Source: Nautilus pompilius
Lineage: Eukaryota > Mollusca > Cephalopoda > Nautilida > Nautilidae
Reading direction: 5' to 3'
NCBI GenBank assembly: GCA_018389105.1
Contig: JACATO010002139.1
Coordinates: 213,501-277,500 of the forward strand
DNA length: 64,000 bases
The notes under the pieces were generated by a model, which did no database searches, had not been told where the DNA came from, and saw only the letters and a program-made list of their open reading frames with translations. A program made the translations under genes and the position numbers. Of this stretch, positions 24,900 to 37,636 are shown one piece after another (position 1 is the stretch's first letter; every line of letters starts with the position of its first letter).

Positions 24900-25800
24900 T
24901 TACCTTTTACCCTATAATTATTCGATAATTTCATACAACTCACTCTCACTCGGCTTTGAAGTTCTAATTCCTCTACCTAGTGTATACCACATGTTCTTTG
25001 TTGGATTTAAATCTGGAGACTGGGGAGGCCATTCGAGAAGAGGGGTTTGTTTTCATGGTTTGGAACCAATGCTTAAGTGCAGTGTGAATAGGTGCATTGT
25101 CTTGCTGTAAGATCCAATTCAAGGGCAAATTCTCATCAGCATGTGGTTTGAGGACATTTCTCAAGATTTGCAAATAACTTGATGTTAAAAGTTGCCTTGG
25201 TTTTGCAAATTGGACCAATCCTGTGTCCAAAGAAACAGTCCCAAATCATAATGCTCTCACCACCCGCTTGAACTGTTGGAAGAATACATTTCTAATCGAA
25301 CTCTTCACCAATTTTGCATCAGACATATTGCACACCATCAGAACCAAGAAAACTGAATTTTCACCCAACCAGATGATTTTCAATGTTCTCTGGTGTAAAG
25401 AGATGGTGCAAGCGCTTCTTTTGGGAAATGAACGGCTTCTTGGTGATGTTCCTATTCATCCAAACTCATACAGTCGGTTCCTGACAGTCCACACACTGAT
25501 CCTCCCCATCTTTCCACTGCTGAATTTCCCTATGGATGTTCACAGCTGACTTCATATGATCAGCTTCAGATAGTCCATGGATATACCAGTGAAATATTTG
25601 GGTAGTTTTTTTAGGCTGGCCGGAATGCAGATAATCGTTACACTGTCCAGTGGCTTGGTAGATGCTCTAGGCTTGTCTGCAGGCTGTTTCACTTCTTCCA
25701 ATTTCCTTGCAGATTTGAGAATAAGGAAATTTCAGCTTTTAAAGCTGAACAGTTCTTGAACAAATAGTTGGAGAAAGACTAGAATTCTAAGAAAGTAATA
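24900..25800 (-). pseudogene. Decayed Tc1-like transposase remnant
   Basis: On the - strand, pieces in different frames read GSDGVQYV (near 25340), GGESIMIW, VLKPHADENLPLNWILQQDN and APIHTA (near 25090). A worn SPDLNP-like end (PVSRFKSN, near 25010) follows. The order and spacing fit a Tc1 DDE domain, with the catalytic Glu lost and no N-terminal DNA-binding part evident. Its sequence is unlike copies A, B and C, so it is a separate and older family. No inverted ends were found and the limits are approximate. Confidence 0.8.
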
Positions 25801-26972
25801 ATTATATATTAGCCACACAAGTGATAAATATTACTAGGCCTGGCCTATCAAATCAAACTATTATATCAAATTATTTAACTATTCAAAATTTGCTTATAAT
25901 TTTTACTGTTACAAAAATGATTTCTTTGTCGTTTTGTAAATAAAATCTTTTTCATTTAACTTTATACTAGAACTTGAAAAGCATCTGAAACACTGATAAA
26001 TTTCCTTTCATCTGATATATAAATGTGCTGTTATTGGTCATTTTAGCAAACGTTTTGAACTTCTGAAAATCTTTCTCCAAATCCACTTGTACTTTTTTTC
26101 TGCCACTGTTGTATTACTACCAGTGAGGTGATTAGAAAAACAGTTAATTGACTAGCTGCAGCACTTAAAAGTGGAAACCTTAAGGAATACACCTTATTTG
26201 CAATGTTGAAAAAAGAAAAATTATTTAGGTTTAGTAGTAATTAAAACTATGTAAATTGTTGTTGCTTATATTTTTGTTAGCTTGATTTACTAGTTATTTC
26301 AGTCAAGCTCTACTAAAGCTTTAAACATTCTTGTCAGCTGGTTTTATCCTGTTCTCTTATCACTTTATAACACTGGGCTCGTGTTCTACTGTTCTGGAGA
26401 TAAAACGGCTACAGTTTGATTTTTGCTTCCTTTTTGATAATTTTCCAACTTTTTACCTACTTGGACTTATTTTTTTTTTCCATGCTTGATGTTTTGGCTG
26501 TGCCGATCTCTTTCAACAAAACCCAGTTTGTTTCAGTAAAGAATGAGCATCTATTTGGTACACTGTTTATTTCAGACTAATTTATGCACAAAATGAGAAT
26601 ATTTTTTGTTGTTGTCTTTACTTTCTCACAGTCTCCATTTACTCAAAAGAATCAAGTAGACACTTTCTGCCTGTGCTGTTTTGTGTGTATAGTTTATAAT
26701 CACAATAGGATTTTTGTATTTTTTCCCAAATTCTGATGTTTACTGTGTAAGACAATGGTGCAAAACCAAACTTATGGGCCAGATATTCAAGAAACCAATT
26801 TAACCTAATGTTTATAGTGTGCTGTACATTACCAATGAATTATTTGACTTTAACCCTTAGCTACAACATACAATGCAGGAAATTTCCCTAAGCATTCCTG
26901 CTAATTTTATTCCCTACTGCACAATACACATCAAAACCAAAAATATACAAAACAGTTAATACTATACTGTTA

Positions 26973-26973
<1 letters not shown>

Positions 26974-27008
<35 letters not shown>

Positions 27009-27016
27009 ACACACAC
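26974..27016. repeat. CA microsatellite
   Basis: About 43 bp of CA repeats with one T interruption (ACATAC). Confidence 0.95.
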
Positions 27017-27639
27017 TGCATAATAACATGAATTAAGTTAAACTATTAATAGTTTGTTAATAATTGTTGTTTAGGAGGACAAATATTGAAGGAATAATTA
27101 ATAAACTCAAACTACATTTCTTATAAAATATACTTAATACTTATCACTAAATCAGTGTGCTCTGGTGGTGGTATGATTCCTGACTAGGCAAGATGGAAAA
27201 TTTTGGTGCTTTGTTTTTTATTAAATTACAAAATTGTTTGGAATATTTGTAAATCCAAGTTATTGTAATCAATGGCTGATTAAGAAAGCATTTTATATCA
27301 TTCCTGTACTTGTTATGGACCCAACATACCAACTCTAATGCTGTCATGTTAACCATTAATTAATACTTTTCTCAATTAAAACTTTAATGATGTGTTATGG
27401 TCTCCACTTAAAGAAGGAAGAAAATCAAAAATTTTGACTAACTTCTGGAATTCTGTTTTTGCAGTAAAAATATTTATTTGATAGGATTTTAAATGATGGG
27501 GGAAATGATAGAATGTTGTATTTGGGGGAAATGTATGTATGCCTAATTATTATAATAGTCTATCCAAAACAAAATTTGAGCAGTGGGCTTAGGAGTATAT
27601 AGGATGACATATTCCCCAAATGACAGTTTTAACTAACCA

Positions 27640-27960
27640 TTATTTCATGGGCGCTGTGTAGGTTTATTGAAGCAAATAGCCAACTTCTGATGCATTGTTC
27701 TAAAACATTCCACAGATGCATGATTGGATTCAGATCAGGGTAGTGTCTAGTCTGGGAAGATGTCTGATGTCATGCTACTGTTTTTTTAAACCATTGATGC
27801 ACATTATTAGATCAATGGATGCTGGTGTTATCATCTTGAACCCCGCCCTGTCACAATGCCAAGGTATTCATATGACGTCACTTCAACATGCTGGCCACTG
27901 TAGCCATTGCATTGTGGGATAAGCTAGAGTAGCACCTATCATATCCATTTGTGAACATTC
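27640..27960 (-). pseudogene. Small Tc1/mariner transposase fragment
   Basis: On the - strand, sequence near 27690-27760 gives DLNPIMHLWNVLEQ and CIRSWLF, resembling the DLNPIEHLWDVLEQ end of Tc1/mariner transposases. The catalytic Glu is replaced by Met. The sequence to about 27960 is compatible with the preceding part but too decayed to follow. No ends were found. Confidence 0.6.
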
Positions 27961-28641
27961 TGATATCAGTCTAGTTTTTCCGTGATTGTTGTATGTCTAT
28001 TTTTCTAATACAAGACTACAAATTAATGGTGCGCACACAGGGTGGAGTATTGTCTATTGATAAGTTTCCAGTTAATGAATGTGCTACTGACAGCCTGACA
28101 GAAATTGGTGTTAAAGTGTTTTTTTTTTTTTTAGTCCTAACAATAGCAGGTTATTTACTTTGCTACTTTTTATTACACACAGAGTTGTCTGTCTTAGGTA
28201 TTTTCATCATTTGGCATTTAAAGGGCCTCATCACAGATTCATTCAGAAAACAAGGTTATGACAAAAGCAAGTACACAAGATACATGGTGAATTACCACCC
28301 TCTCTCTGATTCTTGTGTGAAAATAGAAATTTTCAAACATGGTTTAAGTGAAGTATTTTCTTTTTGTTTTTTGGCATTTTTCACAGAATACAATTAAAAA
28401 AAATATATAATTTTGATGGATTACCCAGTGCTGGTTTGATTATATTAATTTTGCCTTATTAATTTGAATTGCTGATATGAGAGGATCACTGTAATGCATG
28501 TGTTAAAAATGTTTTGTATTTTTTTTTTTGTGAAAGATATTTTTAAAAGAATTATTTTTTAAAAACGTTTTTTTAGTTTTATGTACATTTAATTTTTTTT
28601 ATTTATGAAAATTAAAAATCTTTATATTTTCCCAATTTCAG

Positions 28642-28736
28642 GCATTTGGAAATGCAAAAACAGTACATAACAATAATTCCAGTCGATTTGGAAAATTTAT
28701 TCAGGTCAACTATAAGGAATATGGTATGGTCCATGG
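28642..28736 (+). CDS. Myosin IX, coding exon 2 (switch I region)
   Basis: This exon follows TTTCAG and ends at CATGG|GTAAGT. It has 95 nt, encodes residues 284-314 and gives two bases of Gly315. It reads AFGNAKT, then [10 protein letters not shown] (293-302), the switch I nucleotide-binding motif found in all active myosin motors, then IQVNY. Joined to exon 1 it gives the invariant GPVLEAFGNAKT stretch, which confirms the junction. No stops or altered key residues are seen. Confidence 0.95.
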
Positions 28737-29464
28737 GTAAGTTGTCAGTTATTGATTTGGTAGTTGAGAAAACTGAAACAAAAAAATCCATACCTCCATT
28801 CCCACTAAAGTAGATTGTAATGAATCTGAAAGTAGCATTTTTCCACTTATGATTAAGGACATGTTTCCGTGATTCAGAGCTGCTAAAACTGAATTCCTTC
28901 TTAATTAAATATGGCCCGCACAATCCACTCTTTCTTTCATAAGATTGTAAAGACCATCCAATGTTCAGGAACAGCAAGCAGGTAGCTTTAAAAGCTGAGT
29001 TTAGCTGGAGCCAAGCAGGTTTTGCAGCATTGCGTTACGGAAAGATTCTTAATTATTGGCAAACAGAAACTTATTTGAGATTTAATACACTCAGCTTTAA
29101 AATAACTGCATATATAAAATGCACACTTTTTATTGAATGTAACAGTCCTGTCAGAGTTACTTTCCCCTGATTGTATGTTTTAAAATTGTTCTTTATATGG
29201 TTATTTTGCCAAATTTGGTGGAATAATTGGATATATTTATTTATACCTGCTTTAAATATGTAAAAGAATCAGTTTTCTAATAATCAGAAATGCTTGTGCT
29301 AAGCCAGGTTTTTAACAGACTTTTCCCTGTAAACTCTGCTGAGTTTACCATAGATGTGAAATATCAGTAATGTACACAGGAATGTGCAGAGTATTATGAT
29401 TTTAATTAAAATTGAAAAGAAAGTGAAGTCTACATTTCAGAGGTGGTTTTTATAGAATTTGGAT

Positions 29465-29780
29465 AGCATTGTAGTCCACTGGTAGACTACTGGACTGGTA
29501 AGGTTGAATCCCACCTGGGACTAGCTTGGTTTGGTATATTTCCCTGGTCACATGGATTTTTTCTCATATCTACAAATGAGGAGTTCTGGAAAAGGCCTTT
29601 TTTGCCTCCTAACTTCAGTCAATTGTCTTGTGCATGGTTGATTCTGGAGTACAGGGGAGCAGGTTAGAGAGTATGGATGGTACAACACAAGCCACACTAT
29701 AAACAATTCATGGATGAGTTCTTTTCCTCAAAGGAACATCAGCAGCAGCTTCTTTCTTTGCTGAGGACAATGACAATAAA
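29465..29780 (+). repeat. tRNA-derived SINE copy 3 (forward)
   Basis: The head has an A-box match TAGTCCACTGG (about 29471) and a B-box-like GGTTGAATCCC about 30 bases later, the RNA polymerase III promoter layout of a tRNA. The body continues GGGACTAGCTTGGTTTGGTA, as in copy 1. The tail near 29740-29790 is not simple A-rich sequence. The ends are approximate. Confidence 0.75.
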
Positions 29781-31945
29781 TATAGAATTGATCCTTAGTA
29801 AGAGATAAAAAGGGAAAATTTTAAAAAAATGATAGGTTTTTTTTGTTTTGAATTGAGATCATGCAGAACAGCTGTTATCTGTCATTTTGTGAGAGATGTG
29901 GTAAAATTGTTTTGATTGTGATTTTGTTACAGATGATTAAAAAAATTTAAGCTTGAAATTATTTGTTTAAAAATGCAATCACATTTTTGGACAATCTTTA
30001 AAAAAATAATCACTAGTAAACATTAAAAAAAAAAATCTTTTCTTGTTGGATTGAGTGATCTTTTCTCCATAAATTGGAAAGGATGGTGAATCAGACTTGA
30101 CCTATGAGACAGGTCACCTTAATGTGCATTATGTTTACTCATTAAAATGTAAATAGTGGATTAGTCTGCACAGTAAACCAGGTCTGCTTTGTCTGGTATA
30201 TCTATTGCTAAAGCCCTTATTTTGAGGTTCCTTCTGCCTCAGACTGAAAGAGTTCTAGTAGATGTTTCCTCAGTATGCTTAAGACTGTGCCATTCACCCA
30301 TTGACCCCAGAACCATCTGGCCAGGAATTCTGTGACGGCACATTGCCAATTGTAGTACGCACAACAACAAATACTACTGTTATAAAATGTTCATATTAGA
30401 AGTGATTTTTTTAAAACCCATTGTCTTTTCTCTCTCTTCCTCCTCCATAATTTTTCTGGAAAGTGTAAAAGGTCAGCGTTTTAATCTGTCAAGATGTAAG
30501 TTATTGTTAGAGAAGAGAATGCAGTAAAAATTGTGCGCTAGACAAGTTAATCTGACATTGGAATGTGGAAAAGGAGGATACAAGCAGAGTACAACTTGGC
30601 AATTTTTATATCATGATGTCGGTCAGTTTATATATATATATTAAAGAACTAATTATTAAAGTACCTGTTTTTTTTTTTTTATTAAGTCTTGGTTCCCCAA
30701 ACAGAGTAAAAACAAAAGAAAAAATTATGTAGCATATTCACACACATTTTTAAAGGGCAGTCATAAATAATTATTGATAGTTGTTTTTATTCTCGTGTCT
30801 GCACAAAAATCATTTAAAGTTTTTTTTTTTTTTTTTTTTAAAATCATCATAGAGAAATGAATCCTAAATGAAGCTACAAAGGATCCTCTTCAAACCTCAG
30901 CAGAAGTGGCTAAATACCTTTGTCCACTTGATTGGGGTGGAATTACTGCTATCTCGTACCAGTACAGATTTGGGCTAAATGCCTTTATCTTTACTGGAAA
31001 GATTACTTATGCTAGATATTTGAATATTGAATTTTGAAAGTTTAGAGGACAAACCTAGTAACAACAGTCTGTGTGAAAATGTTAGCATCTTGATTTTCAG
31101 AGTGTGCAGTAATCTTGGGACTATGACATTTCTTTTATAACTGCCAAAGCAGATCTCTTGGGTCATTTAGTTGCTGTAAAACTAAGTTTGATGTGTGTGG
31201 TGGTGGGGTGTTGTATTTATAAAGACCGTCTGGTGGTATATGCAACTCATGTGGTGTTGGTTTTTTTTTTCTATTTAGATGGCATGTTGAGTGGTAGCTA
31301 AAACCTGCTTGCATGTATATACCGTATGTAGAAAGGAAAAGCAAAATCCTTTTCATAGTTTAAAATATATTTCTTTTAAAAAAAAAATTAGTAAATATCT
31401 GTGTTGACATTAAATTGAGATTGTTCTTCATTTTCATGGTTGTGAAAACATAAATGCAATAGTGATGGGAAAAGTGTGTGGGTGAATATACTGTCTTGAA
31501 TTAAAAAGTTTAAAAAATTTGTATTTATCTATACTACATTTTCTAAATATGTGTTGTCTTGGTATCTCTCATTTAGCATTTCACTACATTAAATACATTG
31601 GTATATGAAAGGAAGTAAGTTACAGAGGGACAGGATGTCTTTCACATTCAGTACTCTTCCCTAAGGAGCTGTCATTAATCTTGCAGTAGACATCTGTGCA
31701 CGAAATCTCTTTGCATAGGACATAAAAATTAGAAATGAAATGAAACCAGAAGAAAAGAGATTGGAAAAAAATACTTATTTCCTTTCTCTTAATTACCATT
31801 TAGTGATGATAAATTTATGATATTTAGAACATAAAACACAGTTTCTGCATCTGCATAATTTTGAAGCTTTCAGATAACATTTCCTTAGTTTAGCAGCAAT
31901 TCTTAATTTCTGTGTCATTAAGTAATTTTAAGTTATATTTGTCAA

Positions 31946-31969
31946 ATATATATATATATATATATATAT
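31946..31969. repeat. AT microsatellite
   Basis: A run of about 12 TA dinucleotides. Confidence 0.9.
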
Positions 31970-34900
31970 TTTAGGAAACAAGTATTATTTAAGGCTAACA
32001 TTATATTATCCAAGTAATGTGATCTTGGTGCTTGGTGATCCTTGCTTTTTTTTTTACTAAGAATTTTCAAATGAAATCTGGCTGAAATTGCATTGCTGTG
32101 ATGGTATTTGGTCTTCAAATTTCATCTGAAAACATCTGGAATTAACTGGAAAGCTGTAACCTTGTGACTAAATTTTAATTGATAAATGTGTACAGGTTAA
32201 GCTACTATTTGTTGTAACTTTCTATAATGGCTAAAAGGAGAAAATTTGGTAATGCAAACAAAAAGAAAACACGTCAGAATAACATGATCTAACTCATTTT
32301 TTTTTTCCATTATGTATGAAGATTGCCAGAAATAAATGAAATATCTTGTAATTATTTCATTGAAAAGATCTGCTGATTGTACAAGCTATTTAACTATTTA
32401 AACTGTAATACTGATTCACTATAGAACTATATATAATGATTGTAATAGCAATTAAAATCATTGTTTGGTTCATAAAACAAGGCTGATTTAGTTACCATTT
32501 AAATTATGACATTGGTTCATAATATGAAGCATTTAAAAAGGAATGCTAAAGTCTCTATTTTTTTTTAAAATAACTTTCCTAAATTATTACTTTAAAGGAA
32601 ATTTCAGTAGATGTAAACTCCCATCACTTTTCAAATGTGTGTGAACAATACCGCAGCTCTCCTTTCAAGAAGACCACAAAACAGCTTCATGTGTGTCACA
32701 GTTATGCAGAATGATTTGATTTTTGTACATTATTTTTGCAGCTTTTGGCACCAATATTATTTTTATTCTTTCTATAAGCTGTAGTCTGAAATATTGCTTT
32801 GAGAATAATTAAATAATTCTTGCATGTATTTGATAATCTGTGACCATAACTCTGCCCTTAAAGTTGAATCACATGTAGTGGTAGGATGTTAAAACTGAAC
32901 ATAGCTTTAATGCAAATTTATGCGGGGATTTTTCTTTTTTTTATATTAATGCAAGTAAACTGTTGTAATTTTCAAGAAGAAAAGGGTTAACTATTGGTTA
33001 GTTTCAGGGGAGATAGATTCTTTGTGGAGTAGTGGATTATTTTAGAAAAAAGAATCCCCAGGGGTGTTATCTAAAAGTGATAACATTAAAAAAAAATATG
33101 CTGTAAGAGTCTGGTAAAACTGACACAGCAGATACTTTCAGAAATAGACTGAGTCTCTCGTGGCTTTTGATTTTTTTTTCTTTTCTGTCTTGAAAATGAA
33201 CTATTGCGAGATAGTTCATGCTGTATTTAAATTAAAAAAAAAATTTTTTTTTTAAAGAAAAGGATATAAGTTGAATGCTGTCAGTTTTCTGCATGGTAGA
33301 AATCGCTTTGCTTTCTTCAAACAAAGGCATATTAAAAACAAAATAATTATTTTAAAAATTTTAAACAGGTGGCAGGCATCTATTTCTTCTTAACATTTTT
33401 GTTTTTTTGAATTTGTATTATGAGAGAGAGAGAGAGTGTTCATGAAAACCCTGTTCAGATTAAAAGGTAGTGAGTGAGGGTTATCTTGTGATACCTGAAG
33501 GCAAAACGCCAATCTGAACATATCTGCACTGTAAATATTTATTGTCACAGATTGGTGCCTTTATATTTTTAAATAAGAAATATAAAAATGTGGGTTGAGC
33601 TAGGTAGGTGCTGATTAGCTCTTTAGACTTCTGATATCATAAGACAAGAACGCTGTTCTGCTGATTTGCTAAGTGACCCCTTTGGAAAGGTTTTTTTTTT
33701 TTTTTTTTTTTTTTGTTGGAAGTGTAGATGGCGGTGGCTTGGCATCCAGATAATTGAATATTACTTCAAACAGCCAGTCATTACATGGCAATTCCACATC
33801 ATACCGTATTGCTAGCAGGTAGATGCACAAGTGCTGCTATAACCACTGTGGACCACAGATGGGGCACAGTTGCAAGAAGAAATGTGTTTATTGGTGTAGA
33901 GCTATTTTTGAGGGATTGGGGTAGGGTTTGTGTATGTAGCCTACTGAAAGCTACAAGTACAAGCCAGATTTCCATGTACAAAGAGAAGGCTATGTGCCTT
34001 TTGTCTTGTGTAACACCCAGTCTCATGGATCATAACAAGTCAGTAGTAGAATCTGAGGAAATAAATAACACCAAAATAATCAGGTACATGTTAAAAATCT
34101 GTCATTTGTTTAACTGTTGAAAGCTTTTTATTTAAAAAAATAATTTTTTTTTAACAGTTTGGTCTTTAATCTGCAATGCATCATCCTCATTTTAATTTTT
34201 TACTAATCATTGATTATAATTAGGGGATCCAGTGCCAACCAGTGAACTGGTTGGTACTTTTGTCAATTTTATATATTCTCTTTAAAGATCATTCAGAAAT
34301 AAAACACAAACTCCAATGCACATTAAAAGTATAAAACATTTTTTTTTTTACTTTATTTACCATTTGTATTTTGTAATTTTAAAAAAAAAACTGAATTCAT
34401 TATTTCAATCATGTGAAGCAATTAGCTCATGAAATGCAGTTTTTTAAATACTTTCACAAATTAAAATTTACTATGAAATGGGTTAAAACACGTGGTGTAT
34501 TATTTAATTTAACATTTTTAATAAGGTGATTAGACTGTGTAACTGGAGCATTAAGACAGCAACCATTGAACTGGAGTGACCCGTTCTAAACAGTAGGGGT
34601 GAAGTCAAATTGCAGATTCATTTGGTACAAGCAGTTTCATTATTCTGTTACTTCTTGGACAGGAAGCCAACTATAAGCCGTTTCACTTGCTGTGTGATCA
34701 CTTTGAAATTGCACATATTATGAGGACTGTACTACATGTTCATTCTAGTTTCAGAAATGAATTTGAAATTTAATGGTCTGAGCACTAAATGCTGATACTA
34801 GGGAAACAATAGCAACAGCAAATCAATTACTTTTATGATAACATTTTTTTCTTGGTAAATTAATCCACCTTTATTAAGTGTACATCTCATTTATGTAAAT

Positions 34901-35072
34901 TTTATTTTTGTTGCGATGGCAGCAGACTTTGATTAGCTGCTAATTACTTGTCTAGCCAGAAGCAGTTTTCTTTTTCACTTGAAAGAGTGTAATAATGTTA
35001 CATTTGTTTTGCACACATAACCGTCCAATATCCAAAATTATATTGGCCTTTTAACAGATTGTTGACTCCGTC

Positions 35073-35093
35073 TGTGTGTGTGTGTGTGTGTGT
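35073..35093. repeat. TG microsatellite
   Basis: A run of about ten TG dinucleotides. Confidence 0.9.
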
Positions 35094-35257
35094 TTCTGTG
35101 ACTGTATTTGGGTGATTTATGATGGTCGCAGTACAGTGCAAATCTGCATTAATGACGATTTGTTTGTGTGCGGTAAGCTTGTGTCAAACACTTTTGAACA
35201 CACTGGTGTACTTTCAGAACCAAAGAGTTTTTATGTATACTCCAATATACCCAAGGT

Positions 35258-35462
35258 GAGGTGAGAGAGTGTGGTACCATGGTTGCTCACTTAAAAGTAC
35301 TGCTAATCCTGTGCTGCATGGGCACCTACAGCAGCGAGCTCCCTACAAGAGCTCATTTTTAGATTTGGGAGAGAGCTGGAGAGCTTGGATGAAAAAGAGA
35401 AACTGTGCTAGGTAGGAGGTACACCAAGTCTAACCACCAGATTACCATGCCATCCCAACAGA
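35258..35462 (-). repeat. tRNA-derived SINE copy 4 (reverse)
   Basis: On the - strand the head gives GGTAATCTGGTGGTTAGACTT. The body gives GCACAGTTTCTCTTTTTC and CTCTCCCAAATCTAAAAATG. The later GCAGCACAGGATTAGCA block is shared with copy 2. It ends about 255 bp before the piggyBac-type MITE. Confidence 0.65.
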
Positions 35463-35718
35463 GAATTTAGAAAAAAATAAAAATTCTCTTCTATATATAT
35501 AAAAAAAAAAAATGCAAAGGATATTTACAATATTTGTTGTTTTAACTTTTATAATTGTTTGTTTCATTTCCTTTTCTTAAAATCATCCAGAGCATTTTTT
35601 ACTTAAAGATGGATCTGTATAACTGTACGTTGGAGTTTTGTTGATTACTGGGAACAATCAAATGAAATGGTGATACCATTTCTTTTTAGAAAGATTTTTT
35701 TTTATTTAGCTTATTTAA

Positions 35719-35949
35719 CCCTTTCGGTGCTTAATTAAATTTTGGGCTGGAAAGTTTCAATTATCCACCAAAAAATGAAACTAGGAATCTGATTGGAGAA
35801 GTTGTGGGGCTTTCAAAGATGTGATAGTTTTCCTGCTTATCACAATGGAGGGAGGAGCTTCTTTGAAGCCGTGGGGTAGTCAATCTGCTTCCAGCACCAG
35901 ATGGCTGTAAGTGTCAGAGCGGACATACCCGCTTTCAGCATCGTAAGGG
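35719..35949. mobile_element. piggyBac-type MITE with TTAA target duplication (231 bp)
   Basis: TTAA at 35715-35718 and at 35950-35953 flanks a 231-bp element. Its left end is CCCTTTCGGTGC, and the reverse complement of its right end is CCCTTACGATGC (10 of 12 match). TTAA duplication plus ends starting CCC is the signature of the piggyBac superfamily. It has no coding capacity. It sits about 200 bp before the acceptor of myosin exon 3. Confidence 0.75.
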
Positions 35950-36159
35950 TTAATTCACTATCAATCTGAAAAATGTCAAAAACAAAATTATTTTGGATTG
36001 ATGGACATAGCTGGTCTCCTTCCTCTCTTTATTTGTTTTGATATTTGAAATAAAAACTTTTTATTAGCATTTAACCTATTAAAATACCATATATGTGATG
36101 TAATTGTTTGTTTATGAGAATTCTTAATGTGTTTCTTTGTATTTTCCTCTTTATTATAG

Positions 36160-36222
36160 TGCTATTGTTGAAAAATATCTTCTTGAAAAATCCAGAATTG
36201 TATCTCAAGCCAAAAATGAGAG
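36160..36222 (+). CDS. Myosin IX, coding exon 3
   Basis: This is a 63-nt exon after TTATAG, ending at GAG AG|GTAAGT. It completes Gly315, encodes residues 316-335 and starts Arg336. The peptide AIVEKYLLEKSRIVSQ is the standard motor segment after switch I (YLLEKSR), so the short exon is recognised by homology as well as by splice sites. Both introns around it interrupt a codon after its second base. A SINE and a MITE lie close upstream and another SINE close downstream. Confidence 0.94.
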
Positions 36223-36464
36223 GTAAGTTTCTTTATTTTTTTTTTTTTTTTTTACCTGATCATACTTATTTTAGAAGTCTGTAATAATTATAAATTAACC
36301 CTGTCTACATTTACTGTGCATTATTACCTACGACCACTTCCTGATTAGTGCTCAGTGTGTTACGGTTGAAAAAATCTGGTATGTATCATACCGCAGACAG
36401 AAAAACTACTGAGCAGAGCAGTTCATGTAAAATACTCATTTTAATAAAACTTACTTCCATGTAA

Positions 36465-36745
36465 AGTAGTTAGACTACTGGATTGCCATGGTCAAGAGCC
36501 TGAGTTCAGTTCTGGGTTATGTCAGTTCAGTTTGGCATACCTCCCAGCCATGGTTTCTTCTCACTCTTCCTTAGCTAGTTGTATTGGTTTCCTCCCACAT
36601 CTAGAGTAGGGATTTCCCTGCTAAATTCAGAAATTCCCAAGCAGCTCATGGCACAGGTGAGGAAATGCATTCTAGTGGATAACTGTGGCACTACCCTCCT
36701 TCACCAGGGTCCTCTGTTGTTGAGACTGTGTACAACACAACAAAA
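36465..36745 (+). repeat. tRNA-derived SINE copy 5 (forward)
   Basis: The head reads AGTAGTTAGACTACTGGATT, then CTGAGTTCAGTTCTGG as the B-box area. The body reads GGCATACCTCCCAGCCATGG, TTTCTTCTCACTC and TTTCCTCCCACATCTAGA. These blocks match copies 2, 4 and 6. A CAT repeat follows about 25 bp after its end. Confidence 0.75.
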
Positions 36746-36768
36746 ACTTGCTAATTTAGTGTCAACAC

Positions 36769-36800
<32 letters not shown>
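36769..36800. repeat. CAT trinucleotide repeat
   Basis: About ten CAT units just downstream of SINE copy 5, perhaps grown from its tail. Confidence 0.95.
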
Positions 36801-37636
36801 ATAGTCTGTTCATGGACAAATCTGTGGATTTTAGAATAGAGCATTGTTTTTTAGCGACTTTTATAGGTAACTTGGAATTTCGACCAAGAACTGAGAAAAT
36901 AAAATGCTACATCGTTTCTGAGTTAATAACAATTTACAGGCTTCAGTAACTGTAGATTGCTATGATAGCAGAACCGCAAAGTTAATATCTCCTGATGGGT
37001 TGCTTAAGTTATTGCTGTCAGTTTGTGGCTGTAAGCATTCTTCACTCTCACTGAATCATTTCCTTTGCATGGTAAATTGTTCTTGGAATTTAAAGTTTTT
37101 GACCAGTGTAATTTTGCAAATTAAATCTGTCATGGTTTGGCGTACTTTCCTTACATGGTTTATGCCCATTCTGTTTCACCAGCTAAGAAATTTTACTGGA
37201 GATTTTTTGTGTTTTGATGATGAGGACTCTGAAAACGTGTATTATTTCTACACTGTTGGAAGTCTTTTGTTTGTTTCCTAAAACTAAAACAAAACAAAAC
37301 AAAAGTAGCATGCTCATGTGAAAAGGGAAAAATCAGGTTTTTGCTGCTCAATAAGAGAATCTTTGCTCTCTCTCTCCACTTTTTTTTTCTTTTTCTCGCT
37401 GGTTACTGGTTGCACTAAGACCAGACAGGTTGCCATGCCAGCATGTTAGGAATTTATTCCCTGGATGATGACGAAAGTTATTCTTGTTATCACATTGCCT
37501 ATAATCATTTCCATCAATTCCTTAGCTTTAACACTCCCCCATTTTAGATAAAAAAAAAAAGAGTAAAATTCCTTGCATTTTTTTTAGCTACAAGTATCAT
37601 TTTATTATACTACTAAATACCTTATCGGTCTTGCAG

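Larger units (their letters stand above)
11811..28641 (+). other. Myosin IX intron 1 (16.8 kb)
   Basis: GTGAAT...TTTCAG. Between codons (phase 0). It contains a decayed pogo element (about 14.3-16.5 kb), a MULE with long inverted ends (about 16.87-18.25 kb), a reverse SINE (about 19.3-19.6 kb), Tc1-like copy A (21172-22801), two - strand Tc1 remnants (about 24.9-25.8 and 27.6-27.96 kb) and a CA repeat at 26974-27016. I see no recognisable content in 11811-14200, 19.7-21.1 kb, 22.9-24.9 kb or 25.8-26.9 kb. Confidence 0.85.
28737..36159 (+). other. Myosin IX intron 2 (7.4 kb)
   Basis: GTAAGT...TTATAG, interrupting Gly315 after its second base. It holds a forward SINE (about 29.47-29.78 kb), an AT microsatellite near 31.95 kb, a TG repeat at 35.07 kb, a reverse SINE (about 35.26-35.46 kb) and a TTAA-flanked MITE (35715-35953). 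The 29.8-35.0 kb stretch is AT-rich with no recognised gene; a 111-codon ORF at 33785-34120 has no family signature. Confidence 0.85.
36223..37636 (+). other. Myosin IX intron 3 (1.4 kb)
   Basis: GTAAGT...TTGCAG, interrupting Arg336 after its second base. It contains a forward tRNA-derived SINE (about 36465-36745) followed by a CAT trinucleotide repeat (36769-36800). A 93-codon ORF at 37000-37281 shows no recognisable protein features. Confidence 0.85.

Noticed and set aside
26851-26900. TTAACCCTTAGC as another piggyBac-type end
   Set aside because: No inverted partner ending in AGGGTTAA was found within a sensible distance.
27993-28397. 134-codon ORF just before exon 2
   Set aside because: No known motif. 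The hydrophobic part comes from T runs, and it sits in an intron beside a Tc1 fragment, without splice or start evidence.
33785-34120. 111-codon ORF in intron 2
   Set aside because: No recognisable domain, no promoter or conserved context; probably chance.
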